A stretch of DNA of 29,097 nt from positions 1 to 29,097 of the forward strand of contig JAEWBU010000343.1 of assembly GCA_023390985.1 (NCBI GenBank), written 5' to 3'. The translations under genes were made by a program, and so were the position numbers. The DNA comes from Pseudomonadota bacterium (GTDB lineage Bacteria > Pseudomonadota > Gammaproteobacteria > Burkholderiales > Burkholderiaceae_C). Positions 23,022-28,892 of this stretch are shown in pieces (within the stretch, counting starts at the first letter, position 1; every line of letters starts with the position of its first letter). The notes beneath the pieces were generated by a model. It saw only the letters and a program-made list of their open reading frames with translations, ran no database searches and was not told the DNA's origin.

Positions 23022-23723
23022 ATGTCCAACCTGGCACGGGAGGTCGAGCAGGACACCTCGGTCCCTTTCGACGACGGCGACCTCGAGCTGCTGGCCCGCC
23101 TGCGCGCCGGCCGGGCCGATGCCTTCGCGCAGCTGATGCGCCGCTACAACCGCCTGCTGTTCCGCGCCGCGCGCGGCATCCTGGCCGACGACGCGGAGGC
23201 GCAGGACGCGGTGCAGGAGGGCTACCTGGCCGCCTTCCTGGCGCTGGACGCGTTCCGCGGCGATTCGAGCCTGGGCACCTGGCTCACGCGCATCGTCATC
23301 AACCAGGCGCTGGGGCGGCAGCGCAAGCTCGGGAAGGTCGTGTTCCTGGACGAGGGCCTCCTGTTCCACGAGGAGAGCGCCATGGCCGACGACCACACGC
23401 CGGAGGCCACGGCGTCGCGCAACGAGTTGCGGCGCCGGCTGGAAGCCGCCATCGACCTGCTGCCGCCGATCTACCGCTGCGTCTTCATCCTGCGCGCCGT
23501 CGCCGACCGCAGCGTGGAGGACACGGCCGCGAGCCTGCGCGTGTCACAGGACGTGGTGAAGACCCGGTACCTGCGCGCCCGCGCGATGCTGCGGCAGCAG
23601 CTGGACGGGGCGGGGGAGGCGGCGCTTTGCGACGTGCACGACTTCATGGGGGCGCGGTGCGACGAGATGCTGCGGCGGGTGCTGGCGCGGTTGCGGGAGG
23701 TGGGGGTGGTGCGGGATCAGTAG
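23022..23723 (+). CDS. ECF-type RNA polymerase sigma factor
   Basis: A 233-residue sigma-70 family protein with only regions 2 and 4. Region 2: FAQLMRRYNRLLFRAARGIL ... AEAQDAVQEGYLAAFLALDAFRGDSSLGTWLTRIVIN (about 35-95). Region 4: RRLEAAIDLLPPIYRCVFILRAV and the recognition helix SVEDTAASLRVSQDVVKTRYLRARAMLR (about 145-190). The C-terminal tail with FMGARCDEMLRRVLARL is the usual ending of this ECF subgroup, so the gene is intact. It forms an operon with the di-heme cytochrome. No anti-sigma factor follows; instead an AT-rich foreign block begins directly after the stop codon. Target promoters are not evident. Confidence 0.95.
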   Translation: MSNLAREVEQDTSVPFDDGDLELLARLRAGRADAFAQLMRRYNRLLFRAARGILADDAEAQDAVQEGYLAAFLALDAFRGDSSLGTWLTRIVINQALGRQRKLGKVVFLDEGLLFHEESAMADDHTPEATASRNELRRRLEAAIDLLPPIYRCVFILRAVADRSVEDTAASLRVSQDVVKTRYLRARAMLRQQLDGAGEAALCDVHDFMGARCDEMLRRVLARLREVGVVRDQ

Positions 23724-24186
23724 CCTGCGCACCTTCACTTTTTTCGGGTGCGACACGACTTTCATCATTCGTAGAACCGCCGACGTTCCAGCCCGCGGCT
23801 GCGGCGAAAAGAATGCTCGCGAGCCAAACGTAGAAGCCCGACGAAGCGTAGAACTTGTAGTCGCCGGCACTTCCTACGGCGATAGTCCGATGCAGAAGGA
23901 AGGACGAGGCAACAGCCGCCGCAATCAAAGCGAGGAGAAAGGATTTCATGCGGCGCCCCTTTCTTTGTGCACCCCAAGAAAGCCAAAGTAGGACGTTCGC
24001 GCCCCAGGAGAAGTGGCCTGCAGAGACGCCAATCGGTCCAAGAAGGAATGCCTCGACACCGAAGTGCGTCTGCGCCGTTCTGGTAGTTGTGGTCACGTAT
24101 GCTGGAAGCGCGAAGCTCAAGAAATAGAGCAGCACGCTCGCATTCACGAGGTAGCGTCGAAGCCTCTCTCGGGCAGCCGAGGACAT
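23644..24186 (-). CDS. Predicted four-helix membrane protein, cassette gene with read-through C-terminus
   Basis: A protein of about 180 residues that I do not recognise. Four hydrophobic segments are visible: YLVNASVLLYFLSFALPAY, the LLGPIGVSAG...NVLLWLSWG stretch, FLLALIAAAVASSFLL, and FYVWLASILFAAAAGW. After NVGGSTNDES the reading frame becomes Pro/Ala-rich (APPPPPATAPAPAAA) because the last 80 nt are antisense to the sigma gene; this tail is probably acquired rather than ancestral. ATG 24186 has a GGAA site; a GTG at 24222 is an alternative start. It begins about 80 nt after the attC-like element, fitting a gene cassette. Codon and base composition are AT-richer than the host genes. Confidence 0.7.
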   Translation of the reverse strand: MSSAARERLRRYLVNASVLLYFLSFALPAYVTTTTRTAQTHFGVEAFLLGPIGVSAGHFSWGANVLLWLSWGAQRKGRRMKSFLLALIAAAVASSFLLHRTIAVGSAGDYKFYASSGFYVWLASILFAAAAGWNVGGSTNDESRVAPEKSEGAQATDPAPPPPPATAPAPAAASRRTAPP

Positions 24187-24267
24187 GCGATCGGATTCCA
24201 AGTGCTTTCTGACGCCTATCACGCGTTTGATGGAGTATCGAAGGGGCGCATCAGCGCTCTTTCACCG

Positions 24268-24319
24268 GCCTAAGACCTGATCTAAGACGCGCGGCCAAGC
24301 GGTGAATGAACTGTTAGGC
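24268..24319 (-). repeat. attC-like recombination site
   Basis: A 52-nt element with inverted ends GCCTAA / TTAGGC. On the minus strand it reads GCCTAACAGTTCATTCA at the start and ends with CTTAGATCAGGTCTTAGGC. From memory this follows the aadA-type attC consensus (GCCTAACAATTCGTTCA ... CTTAACTCAAGCGTTAGGC) at about 15 of 17 positions in the first block, fewer in the second. The perfect inverse core is GCCTAAC; the core has C in place of the first G (CTTAGGC). The TAA of the adjacent cassette gene lies inside GCCTAAC, a typical cassette arrangement. Confidence 0.65.
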
Positions 24320-24910
24320 ATCGCTTGCACCATCTTTGAGTCGGCCTTTGAGAAACTTACCAGCGCCGCCCTGTAGCTCGCTTCTTTCCACTAACGTACC
24401 TTGGAATTGAAAGTCCCGATCAATGCGGACGATGAGCAACTGTTCGAAGTTGCCTTGGCTCTTGACGAGCACGTGGTCCCTGTTGGTCTCCGGAGAGATG
24501 GTTTTCACCTCAACAAGCTTGCCGGCAATTGTCCCGTCGGAACCAGCCCGATGGGTTCCATGGCGGCGCAGTCCGAACTTGATCTCAGCGTAGATCTCTC
24601 CGAGTTCGCCCCAGATCTGCAAGTACCTGCCAGTGTTCGTGAAGTGGCGCGCTGCGCAATCAACTAGATCATGAAAGATCTCTGCTTGCTGCAGGACGCT
24701 GAAGGGAAATCCTTCCCTGCTCTGAAAGGGCGTGCCAGGCTTGACTGAGTAGGGGTCATCCTCCGGCTCATCTGCGAGCCTGGAGTCGATCCATTCTCTG
24801 CTGATGTATTCCCATTCCCAGGGCGCGGCACCCGAGCCGGCTGCATCAGCTATTTCCTCTGGGCTATAGCCACGATCGTGCATCTCGTGGAGGAAATCCC
24901 AATCGCTCAT
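24314..24910 (-). CDS. Cassette protein with PD-(D/E)XK-nuclease-like signature
   Basis: A 198-residue soluble protein. The N-terminal 70 residues are acidic (MSDWDFLHEMHDRGYSPEEI). The C-terminal part contains GELGEIYAEIKFGLRRHG, then AGSDG and KLVEVKTISPE, giving E105 ... D125 ... E134-x-K136, the spacing expected for a PD-(D/E)XK restriction-endonuclease-like core. The strand QLLIVRIDRDFQF follows as expected. I recall a similar module annotated as DUF6998, but this is unverified. It might be a nuclease, a restriction-like defence protein or an inactive relative. ATG 24910 has an AAAGGA site. Its stop codon lies inside the attC-like element, and base composition is AT-richer than the host genes. 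Confidence 0.8.
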   Translation of the reverse strand: MSDWDFLHEMHDRGYSPEEIADAAGSGAAPWEWEYISREWIDSRLADEPEDDPYSVKPGTPFQSREGFPFSVLQQAEIFHDLVDCAARHFTNTGRYLQIWGELGEIYAEIKFGLRRHGTHRAGSDGTIAGKLVEVKTISPETNRDHVLVKSQGNFEQLLIVRIDRDFQFQGTLVERSELQGGAGKFLKGRLKDGASDA

Positions 24911-24922
24911 GGATTGTCCTTT

Positions 24923-25026
24923 CTTAAGGTCGGAGTGGGCCGGCGCGCTTCCAAAGTGCTCGTGCGTTTACACAAACCCCCTCACCAGGAGAAGTCCGCG
25001 CCTACGATCCGTGAGCGACCTTAGGC
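24923..25026. repeat. Long imperfect palindrome between two cassette genes (possible attC)
   Basis: Outer arms CTTAAGGTCG (24923-24932) and CGACCTTAGG (25016-25025) pair at 9 of 10 positions. Inner arms GGCGCGCTTCC (24942-24952) and GGAGAAGTCCGCGCC (24988-25002) pair with a small bulge. On the minus strand the element begins with GCCTAAG one base after the upstream gene's stop, as an attC inverse core would, but the far end (CTTAAGA) is not a GTTRRRY core. A 104-nt size is within the attC range. It also contains the ribosome-binding region of the next gene close by. Confidence 0.5.
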
Positions 25027-25027
25027 T

Positions 25028-25651
25028 TCATCTCCGCAGGTGGGGCTTGACGTAGTCTTCGATGGGCCCGATGGCACGAAGGACATCTCTCGTGAACTCA
25101 TCGCCCTCTTCGCTCAGGTCGTCGTACATGATGTCGCGCTCCGTGTTCCGGCGCTTGTACACCGCCTGCTTTCTGGGCTCCGGTGCGTTCGGATTGCATA
25201 GATCCAAGTAGCTTCGAACTGCTACGAAGAGTTCGTGTTCTAGTTTGTCGAGCGCGACGAAACGCTTGCGCAGTTCCGTTCCCCAAAGGACCTCCGCCTC
25301 GAGCAATTCTGTTTGGAGTTCGGTTCGAACGTCAGAGACTCTTTGCCACCGTGCTTGATAGGCCATGGCGCTGCCATAGTGGGAAATCTCATCCCGGGAC
25401 ATGTTCGCTGCGTCCGCTTCGGGAGGTGAGGGCATTTCAGCGGACCACATGGCGGGGTGCCGCACAGATTTCAGCGCATCGCGCAGCCTGTATGTAAGCT
25501 TCAAGACGCGCCTTGCCAACTCGTACTCGGCGCCACCTTTCAATTGCCGATTCCACGTGGTTAGGCCTCGCACAGCGACGAACGCGCCGACTGCGCCTGC
25601 AAGGGTGAGCACCACGTCCTTCAAGAGAGATGCGATCTGGTCGGGAGTCAC
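25028..25651 (-). CDS. Cassette protein with one N-terminal membrane segment
   Basis: A 207-residue protein that I do not recognise. Residues about 8-28 (LLKDVVLTLAGAVGAFVAVRG) form one membrane helix, followed by a long hydrophilic, helix-rich cytoplasmic part (RRVLKLTYRLRDALKSV, LQTELLEAEVLWG, LDKLEHELFVAVRSYLDL) ending in an acidic segment and IEDYVKPHLRR. This looks like a membrane-anchored coiled-coil protein. No catalytic motif is visible. The start is GTG 25651, only 7 nt after the GTTAGGC core-like site, the usual cassette spacing. Its stop is followed after one base by GCCTAAG of the palindromic element. Base composition is lower in GC than the host genes. Confidence 0.78.
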   Translation of the reverse strand: MTPDQIASLLKDVVLTLAGAVGAFVAVRGLTTWNRQLKGGAEYELARRVLKLTYRLRDALKSVRHPAMWSAEMPSPPEADAANMSRDEISHYGSAMAYQARWQRVSDVRTELQTELLEAEVLWGTELRKRFVALDKLEHELFVAVRSYLDLCNPNAPEPRKQAVYKRRNTERDIMYDDLSEEGDEFTRDVLRAIGPIEDYVKPHLRR

Positions 25652-25658
25652 GCGTAAC

Positions 25659-25665
25659 GCCTAAC
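25659..25665 (-). repeat. GTTAGGC core-like site at cassette start
   Basis: On the minus strand a consensus integron core (GTTRRRY) reads GTTAGGC and ends 7 nt before the GTG start of the cassette gene at 25651. Upstream, to 25864, lies 200 nt without a gene, containing a GTCTTATCC string related to the GGTCTTA string of the site at 24268. A complete attC upstream could not be assembled by eye. Confidence 0.45.
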
Positions 25666-25864
25666 GCAATGCAGACCGCACGCACGCGGGATAACACTGT
25701 CGGATAAGACCTGAACTCATGGCGTAGAAGTTTGCCGCAAGACGTTGATTCGACAAATCCTGCTGTCGCGACGTCACACCTCTTTCAGCAATAGCCGACG
25801 TGAAAACGCCAGCGCGTCAGCGAGGCGCGTAGATCGCTACGAAACCTGTCTTAGCCCGAAAGGC

Positions 25865-26194
25865 CTACCACCCCAACCCAAACCTCAACCCCAACATCAC
25901 CCCCGTCCCGCAAACGATCGTCCCGAACAGGCTGCGCCGCCACGCATAGAACGCCAGCCCCGCCAGCGCCCCGAAGATGCGCGCGTCGCGCCAGGTGTCG
26001 ATCAGCTGGCCCTGCGTCAGCACCAGTTCCGGCGCGACGACCGCCGCCAGGGCGGCGATGGGCGCGTAGCGCAGGCCCTCGCGCAGCCAGTGCGGCATCG
26101 GCAGGTCCTGCTTCGGCAGCAGGAAGAACGCGCGGCAGGCCAGCGTGATCAGGGCCATGCCGAGCGTGGTGATGAAGATCTCCAGCGCGCTCAC
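25865..26194 (-). CDS. azlD: AzlD-like small subunit of branched-chain amino acid exporter
   Basis: A 109-residue membrane protein with about four hydrophobic helices: LEIFITTLGMALITLACRAFFLLP, YAPIAALAAVVAPELVL, RIFGALAGLAFYAWRR and a C-terminal LFGTIVCGTGVMLGLRFG. The CRAFFLL and YAPIAALAAVVAPE segments are AzlD/LIV-E small-subunit signatures. It pairs with AzlC to export branched-chain amino acids or analogues. The start is GTG 26194, sharing the GTGA tetranucleotide with the azlC stop, so the two are translationally coupled. The stop is the right-hand limit of the AT-rich cassette block. Confidence 0.92.
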   Translation of the reverse strand: MSALEIFITTLGMALITLACRAFFLLPKQDLPMPHWLREGLRYAPIAALAAVVAPELVLTQGQLIDTWRDARIFGALAGLAFYAWRRSLFGTIVCGTGVMLGLRFGLGW

Positions 26195-26943
26195 GGCTTC
26201 GCTCCCGCGCGGAACGCCTGCGCACGATCGGCCAGCACGCCGATGGCGACCGCGGCCGCGATGGCGACCAGGATGTTCAGCTTCAAGGGCAGGGCGTAGG
26301 CCGCGACGGCGGCGCAGGCCGCGACCACCGCGGCCACCCAGGTGATGGGGTTGCGAAGCTGCGTGCACGTCAGGGCCAGCAGCGCCATCGTGCCCGCGAA
26401 GCCGAGGCCCCACGAGGCCGGGATGCCGGCGCCCGCGACGATGCCGATGATGATCGCCACTTGCCAGATGCCGTAGGTGACCAGCGCGGTGCCCAGGAAG
26501 TAGTCCTCGTACGCCGGGCCCGGCACCGGCTCGGGGAAGCGGCGGATGAACAGCGCGAAGTTGGTGTCGCCCATCAAGAAGCTGAGCCCGATGCGTTGTC
26601 CGCGCGGCAGGTGCGCGAAGTACGGCCGGTAGTGGAAGCTGAACGCCATGAACCGCAGGCAGACGCACAGCGTGGTGGCCCAGACCACCCAGACGGGCGC
26701 ACCCGACGCGATCAGCGGCAGCGCGGCTATCTGTGCGGAGCCGGCATAGACCGTGAGCGACATCAGGATGGCGAGCGGCACGCCCATGCCGCTCTTGGCC
26801 ATCGCCACCCCGGCGACCAGGCCCCACGCCGCCAGGCCGAACGCCATCGGCAGGGCCTCGACGGCCCCCTCGCGGAACATGGGCCGGCGCGCGATGGCCA
26901 TCGCCTCGGCGCGGAACGATGCGACAGAGGTCCTCAGAGACAC
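26191..26943 (-). CDS. azlC: AzlC-family large subunit of branched-chain amino acid exporter
   Basis: A 250-residue inner membrane protein with several hydrophobic helices. AzlC signatures are visible: REGAVEALPMAFGLAAWGLVAGVAMAKSG near the start, LTVYAGSAQIAALPLI, and LMGDTNFALFIRR in the middle, with FLGTALVTYGIWQVA later. It forms the main permease of an azlCD-type amino acid efflux pair with the 109-residue subunit that follows with a 4-nt overlap. The start is GTG 26943, preceded by a GGGGGGAAG purine run as ribosome-binding site; an internal ATG (MAIARR) would cut the conserved N-terminus only slightly. No Lrp-type regulator (azlB) is adjacent. Confidence 0.93.
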   Translation of the reverse strand: MSLRTSVASFRAEAMAIARRPMFREGAVEALPMAFGLAAWGLVAGVAMAKSGMGVPLAILMSLTVYAGSAQIAALPLIASGAPVWVVWATTLCVCLRFMAFSFHYRPYFAHLPRGQRIGLSFLMGDTNFALFIRRFPEPVPGPAYEDYFLGTALVTYGIWQVAIIIGIVAGAGIPASWGLGFAGTMALLALTCTQLRNPITWVAAVVAACAAVAAYALPLKLNILVAIAAAVAIGVLADRAQAFRAGAKP

Positions 26944-26993
26944 ACTTCCCCCCTAGAGGAGGGATTGTCGCGCGGGACCCTCGTCGATCGCTT

Positions 26994-27503
26994 TCAGGGA
27001 GGTGACGTCTGCCTCGAATCCGCGGCGGCGGTGCGACTGTTCCAGGCTTGCAGCCGCTGCCGCGCGTTGTTGACCGATGGATCCATCGCCTCGTCGTGCC
27101 CCGGCGTGCGCGCGCAGAGTTCCACCACGTAGCCGTTCGGGTCGCGGAAGTAGATCGAATGGATGAATCCGTGGCTGGAGACGCCGCGCGTCTCGATGCC
27201 CCTGCGCTTGCCCTCCTCGAACATGGACTCCAGCACCTGGGGATCCACCTCGAGCGCGATGTGCAGGGCGAAATCGTGCTGCGGCTTGAACTCGAAGGGC
27301 ATGTCCGGCGCTTCGAAGAAAGCGAGGAAGGAGCCGTCGTCCATCCGGTAGAAGGTGTGCAGCGTTTCCGTTTCGCGGCCGGTCTGGGTCTGGCTGATCT
27401 CCACCACGCCCGCGAACGCCAGGCCCAGGAAATCCTCGTAGAACCGGCGCGTCTCCTCGGAGTTGCGGCAGCGGTACGCGGCGTGGTGCAGCTTGCGGAT
27501 CAT
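26994..27503 (-). CDS. VOC-superfamily (glyoxalase/dioxygenase) protein
   Basis: A 169-residue cytoplasmic protein with two beta-alpha-beta-beta-beta modules. Seen: KLHHAAYRCRNSEETRRFYEDFLGL at the N-terminus (H6/H7 as metal ligand), FLAFFEAP with E as second ligand near residue 64, FALHIALEVD (H81 region) and IYFRDPNGYVVELCA (E near 130), the usual H-E-H-E arrangement of VOC enzymes. The C-terminal 35 residues are hydrophilic and probably disordered. The substrate cannot be told; ring-cleavage or isomerisation of a small metabolite is typical. It starts 4 nt after the stop of the glutathione S-transferase gene, so the two are cotranscribed, which hints at thiol-linked detoxification. Confidence 0.93.
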   Translation of the reverse strand: MIRKLHHAAYRCRNSEETRRFYEDFLGLAFAGVVEISQTQTGRETETLHTFYRMDDGSFLAFFEAPDMPFEFKPQHDFALHIALEVDPQVLESMFEEGKRRGIETRGVSSHGFIHSIYFRDPNGYVVELCARTPGHDEAMDPSVNNARQRLQAWNSRTAAADSRQTSPP

Positions 27504-27507
27504 GGCG

Positions 27508-28182
27508 TCACACGGCCACCATCGGCTGGCCCTTGAGCGATGCGCCGTACGCCGTGATGGCCTCGAACGTCCGGTTCCAGTTCGGCAGGGCCTTGAGCCG
27601 GCCCAGCCAGGCCGCGACGTTCGGATAGGCCGCGAGGTCGCTGCCGGTCAGCTCGCCGACATGCACGAAGGGCGCGGCGAAGTAGTCCGCGAGGGTGATG
27701 GAGTCGCCGCACAGGTATTTCCTGCCGCTTCCGAGGAAGTGGCTGTCCAGCACCTTGAGCCAGCCCTGCGCGCGTTCGCGCCCCCAATCGAGCTGCGCCT
27801 TCTGCGCTTCGTCGCTGCGCCGCTTGTGGAAGCCGAAGATCTGCGGGTACACGAAGCCGTAGCAGTAGTCCCGGTTCAGCTGCGTGTTCACCCAGTCCAT
27901 CGCCTCGTTCACGCGCGCGCGCTGCTTCAGGTCCTTCGGGTACGCGGGCGAGCCGGTCTTCTCCGCCAGGTACTTCAGGATGGAGGAGCTCTCCGTGAGG
28001 CGGAAGCCGTCGTCCTCGAGCACGGGCACCAGGTGGTTGGGATTGATCGCCTCGTACGCGGGCTGGTACTGCTCCCCGGTGAACAGGTCGACGATCTGCA
28101 GTTCCAGCGGGATGCCCGCTTCGGCCGCGAAAAACATGACGGTCCGGGAGGTGGTGGAGCCCGGATGGCAATAGAGCTTCAT
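27508..28182 (-). CDS. Glutathione S-transferase
   Basis: A 224-residue cytosolic GST. The N-terminal thioredoxin-like domain (1-80) has LYCHPGSTTSRTVMFFAAE with a Ser/Thr-type active site, the cis-Pro in NHLVPVLEDDG (about 48-57) and the glutathione-contacting LTESSSILKYLAEK (E63-S64). The all-helical C-terminal domain ends near LKALPNWNRTFEAI, with the conserved N-capping box SITLADYFAAPF (about 160-172). It resembles theta-like bacterial GSTs with a Ser active site. It is followed after 4 nt by a VOC protein gene. A GAGGAG site lies in front of ATG 28182. Confidence 0.95.
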   Translation of the reverse strand: MKLYCHPGSTTSRTVMFFAAEAGIPLELQIVDLFTGEQYQPAYEAINPNHLVPVLEDDGFRLTESSSILKYLAEKTGSPAYPKDLKQRARVNEAMDWVNTQLNRDYCYGFVYPQIFGFHKRRSDEAQKAQLDWGRERAQGWLKVLDSHFLGSGRKYLCGDSITLADYFAAPFVHVGELTGSDLAAYPNVAAWLGRLKALPNWNRTFEAITAYGASLKGQPMVAV

Positions 28183-28321
28183 GGCGCAGTCTCCTCAAAG
28201 CGAAGGCTGCTTGTGTACTCCAAGGGGCCGTGGGGATCAACTCGAGCGCAGGCATCCGAGGCGGCCTGCTCATCAGGGCCCGCGGCGTTATCGTGGGTCC
28301 CGTCCTCATCGGGAGCACCTC

Positions 28322-28603
28322 ATGGCCGATCCGCTCGATCCCCTGGTGTCCGACCTCGTCGCCTGGGTCGGCAAGCGTCGCCGCTACACGGAGGTGATGG
28401 ACGCGTGGAAGACGTCGTGCCCGCGCCTGCCCGTCTGGGAAGAGGCCAACAGCCGCGGGCTGCTGGTCTGTGGCAGGGACCCGGAGGGGGTGGAGTGGGT
28501 GCGGCCGACCGAGAAGGGCGAGCAGCTCGTCCGCGAGCTCAGGACGCCGCGACGACGTCGAAGTGTTCCACGTGAGGCGGCTGCAGGAAGAACGGGCCGA
28601 TGA
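28322..28603 (+). CDS. Small conserved Burkholderiales-type protein of unknown function
   Basis: A 93-residue protein. Residues 1-75 (PLVSDLVAWVGKRRRYTEVMDAWKT, CPRLPVWEEANSRGLL, then a C-terminal VRPTEKGEQLV) read like a short winged-helix protein; I recall similar small proteins in Burkholderiales, often annotated as hypothetical. The pattern of an acidic turn and GLL/GEQLV suggests a DNA-binding winged helix, but this is inference. The start is ATG 28322, with a GGGAG site 8 nt upstream. The last 20 residues (Arg-rich) lie antisense to the ABM monooxygenase gene (65-nt overlap) and may not be conserved. Confidence 0.8.
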   Translation: MADPLDPLVSDLVAWVGKRRRYTEVMDAWKTSCPRLPVWEEANSRGLLVCGRDPEGVEWVRPTEKGEQLVRELRTPRRRRSVPREAAAGRTGR

Positions 28604-28838
28604 TGGCGCGCCACTGCGCGAACGCGGGCGACTGCCGGAAGCCGACGGTGTGCGCCTCCAGCGAGTCCCACTCGACGTGCAGGATGAACCGGCCCGGCGT
28701 TTCCTGGCACGCCAGGATCTGGTGCCGCCGGTAGCCGCCCGATTTGGACAGCACGGTGGCGGCCGCGCGCTGGATGGCCTCGGAGAAGGCGTCCCGGTCC
28801 TCGGGACGCACCTTGATGTCTGCGATTTCGATGATCAC
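28539..28838 (-). CDS. ABM-domain monooxygenase / quinol monooxygenase-like protein
   Basis: A 99-residue antibiotic-biosynthesis-monooxygenase (ABM) domain, a ferredoxin-like fold dimer. Signatures: the N-terminal strand with IKVRPEDRDAFSEAIQRAAATVLSK, the following GYRRHQILACQETPGRFILHVEWDSLEAHTVGFRQSP region, and AFAQWRAIIGPFFLQPPHVEHFDVV at the end (quoted in parts). Members oxidise quinols or degrade heme-like compounds, or act as binding proteins; the substrate is open. The start is GTG at 28838 (on the minus strand). Its end overlaps a convergent small gene by 65 nt. Confidence 0.9.
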   Translation of the reverse strand: MIIEIADIKVRPEDRDAFSEAIQRAAATVLSKSGGYRRHQILACQETPGRFILHVEWDSLEAHTVGFRQSPAFAQWRAIIGPFFLQPPHVEHFDVVAAS

Positions 28839-28892
28839 GTCAGTTCGCCTGGATTTTCTTCTCGACGAGTGATTTTGCTCCGTCGCGCGTGT

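Larger units (their letters stand above)
23724..25864 (-). mobile_element. Putative integron-type gene-cassette array without visible integrase (CALIN-like)
   Basis: This 2.1-kb block is visibly AT-richer than both sides. It carries three genes of unknown function all on the minus strand, and has attC-like or core-like sequences at the gene borders (24268-24319, 24923-25026, 25659-25665). It begins immediately after the ECF sigma stop and ends at the 3' end of the azlD-like gene. No integrase gene, transposase or flanking direct repeat is visible. Boundaries are approximate. The reading as a cassette array is inference from the attC-like sites and the gene arrangement. Confidence 0.6.

Noticed and set aside
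25183..25664. Plus-strand open frames inside the cassette block
   Set aside because: They are antisense to the membrane-anchored cassette gene, have no ribosome-binding site and no recognisable domain.
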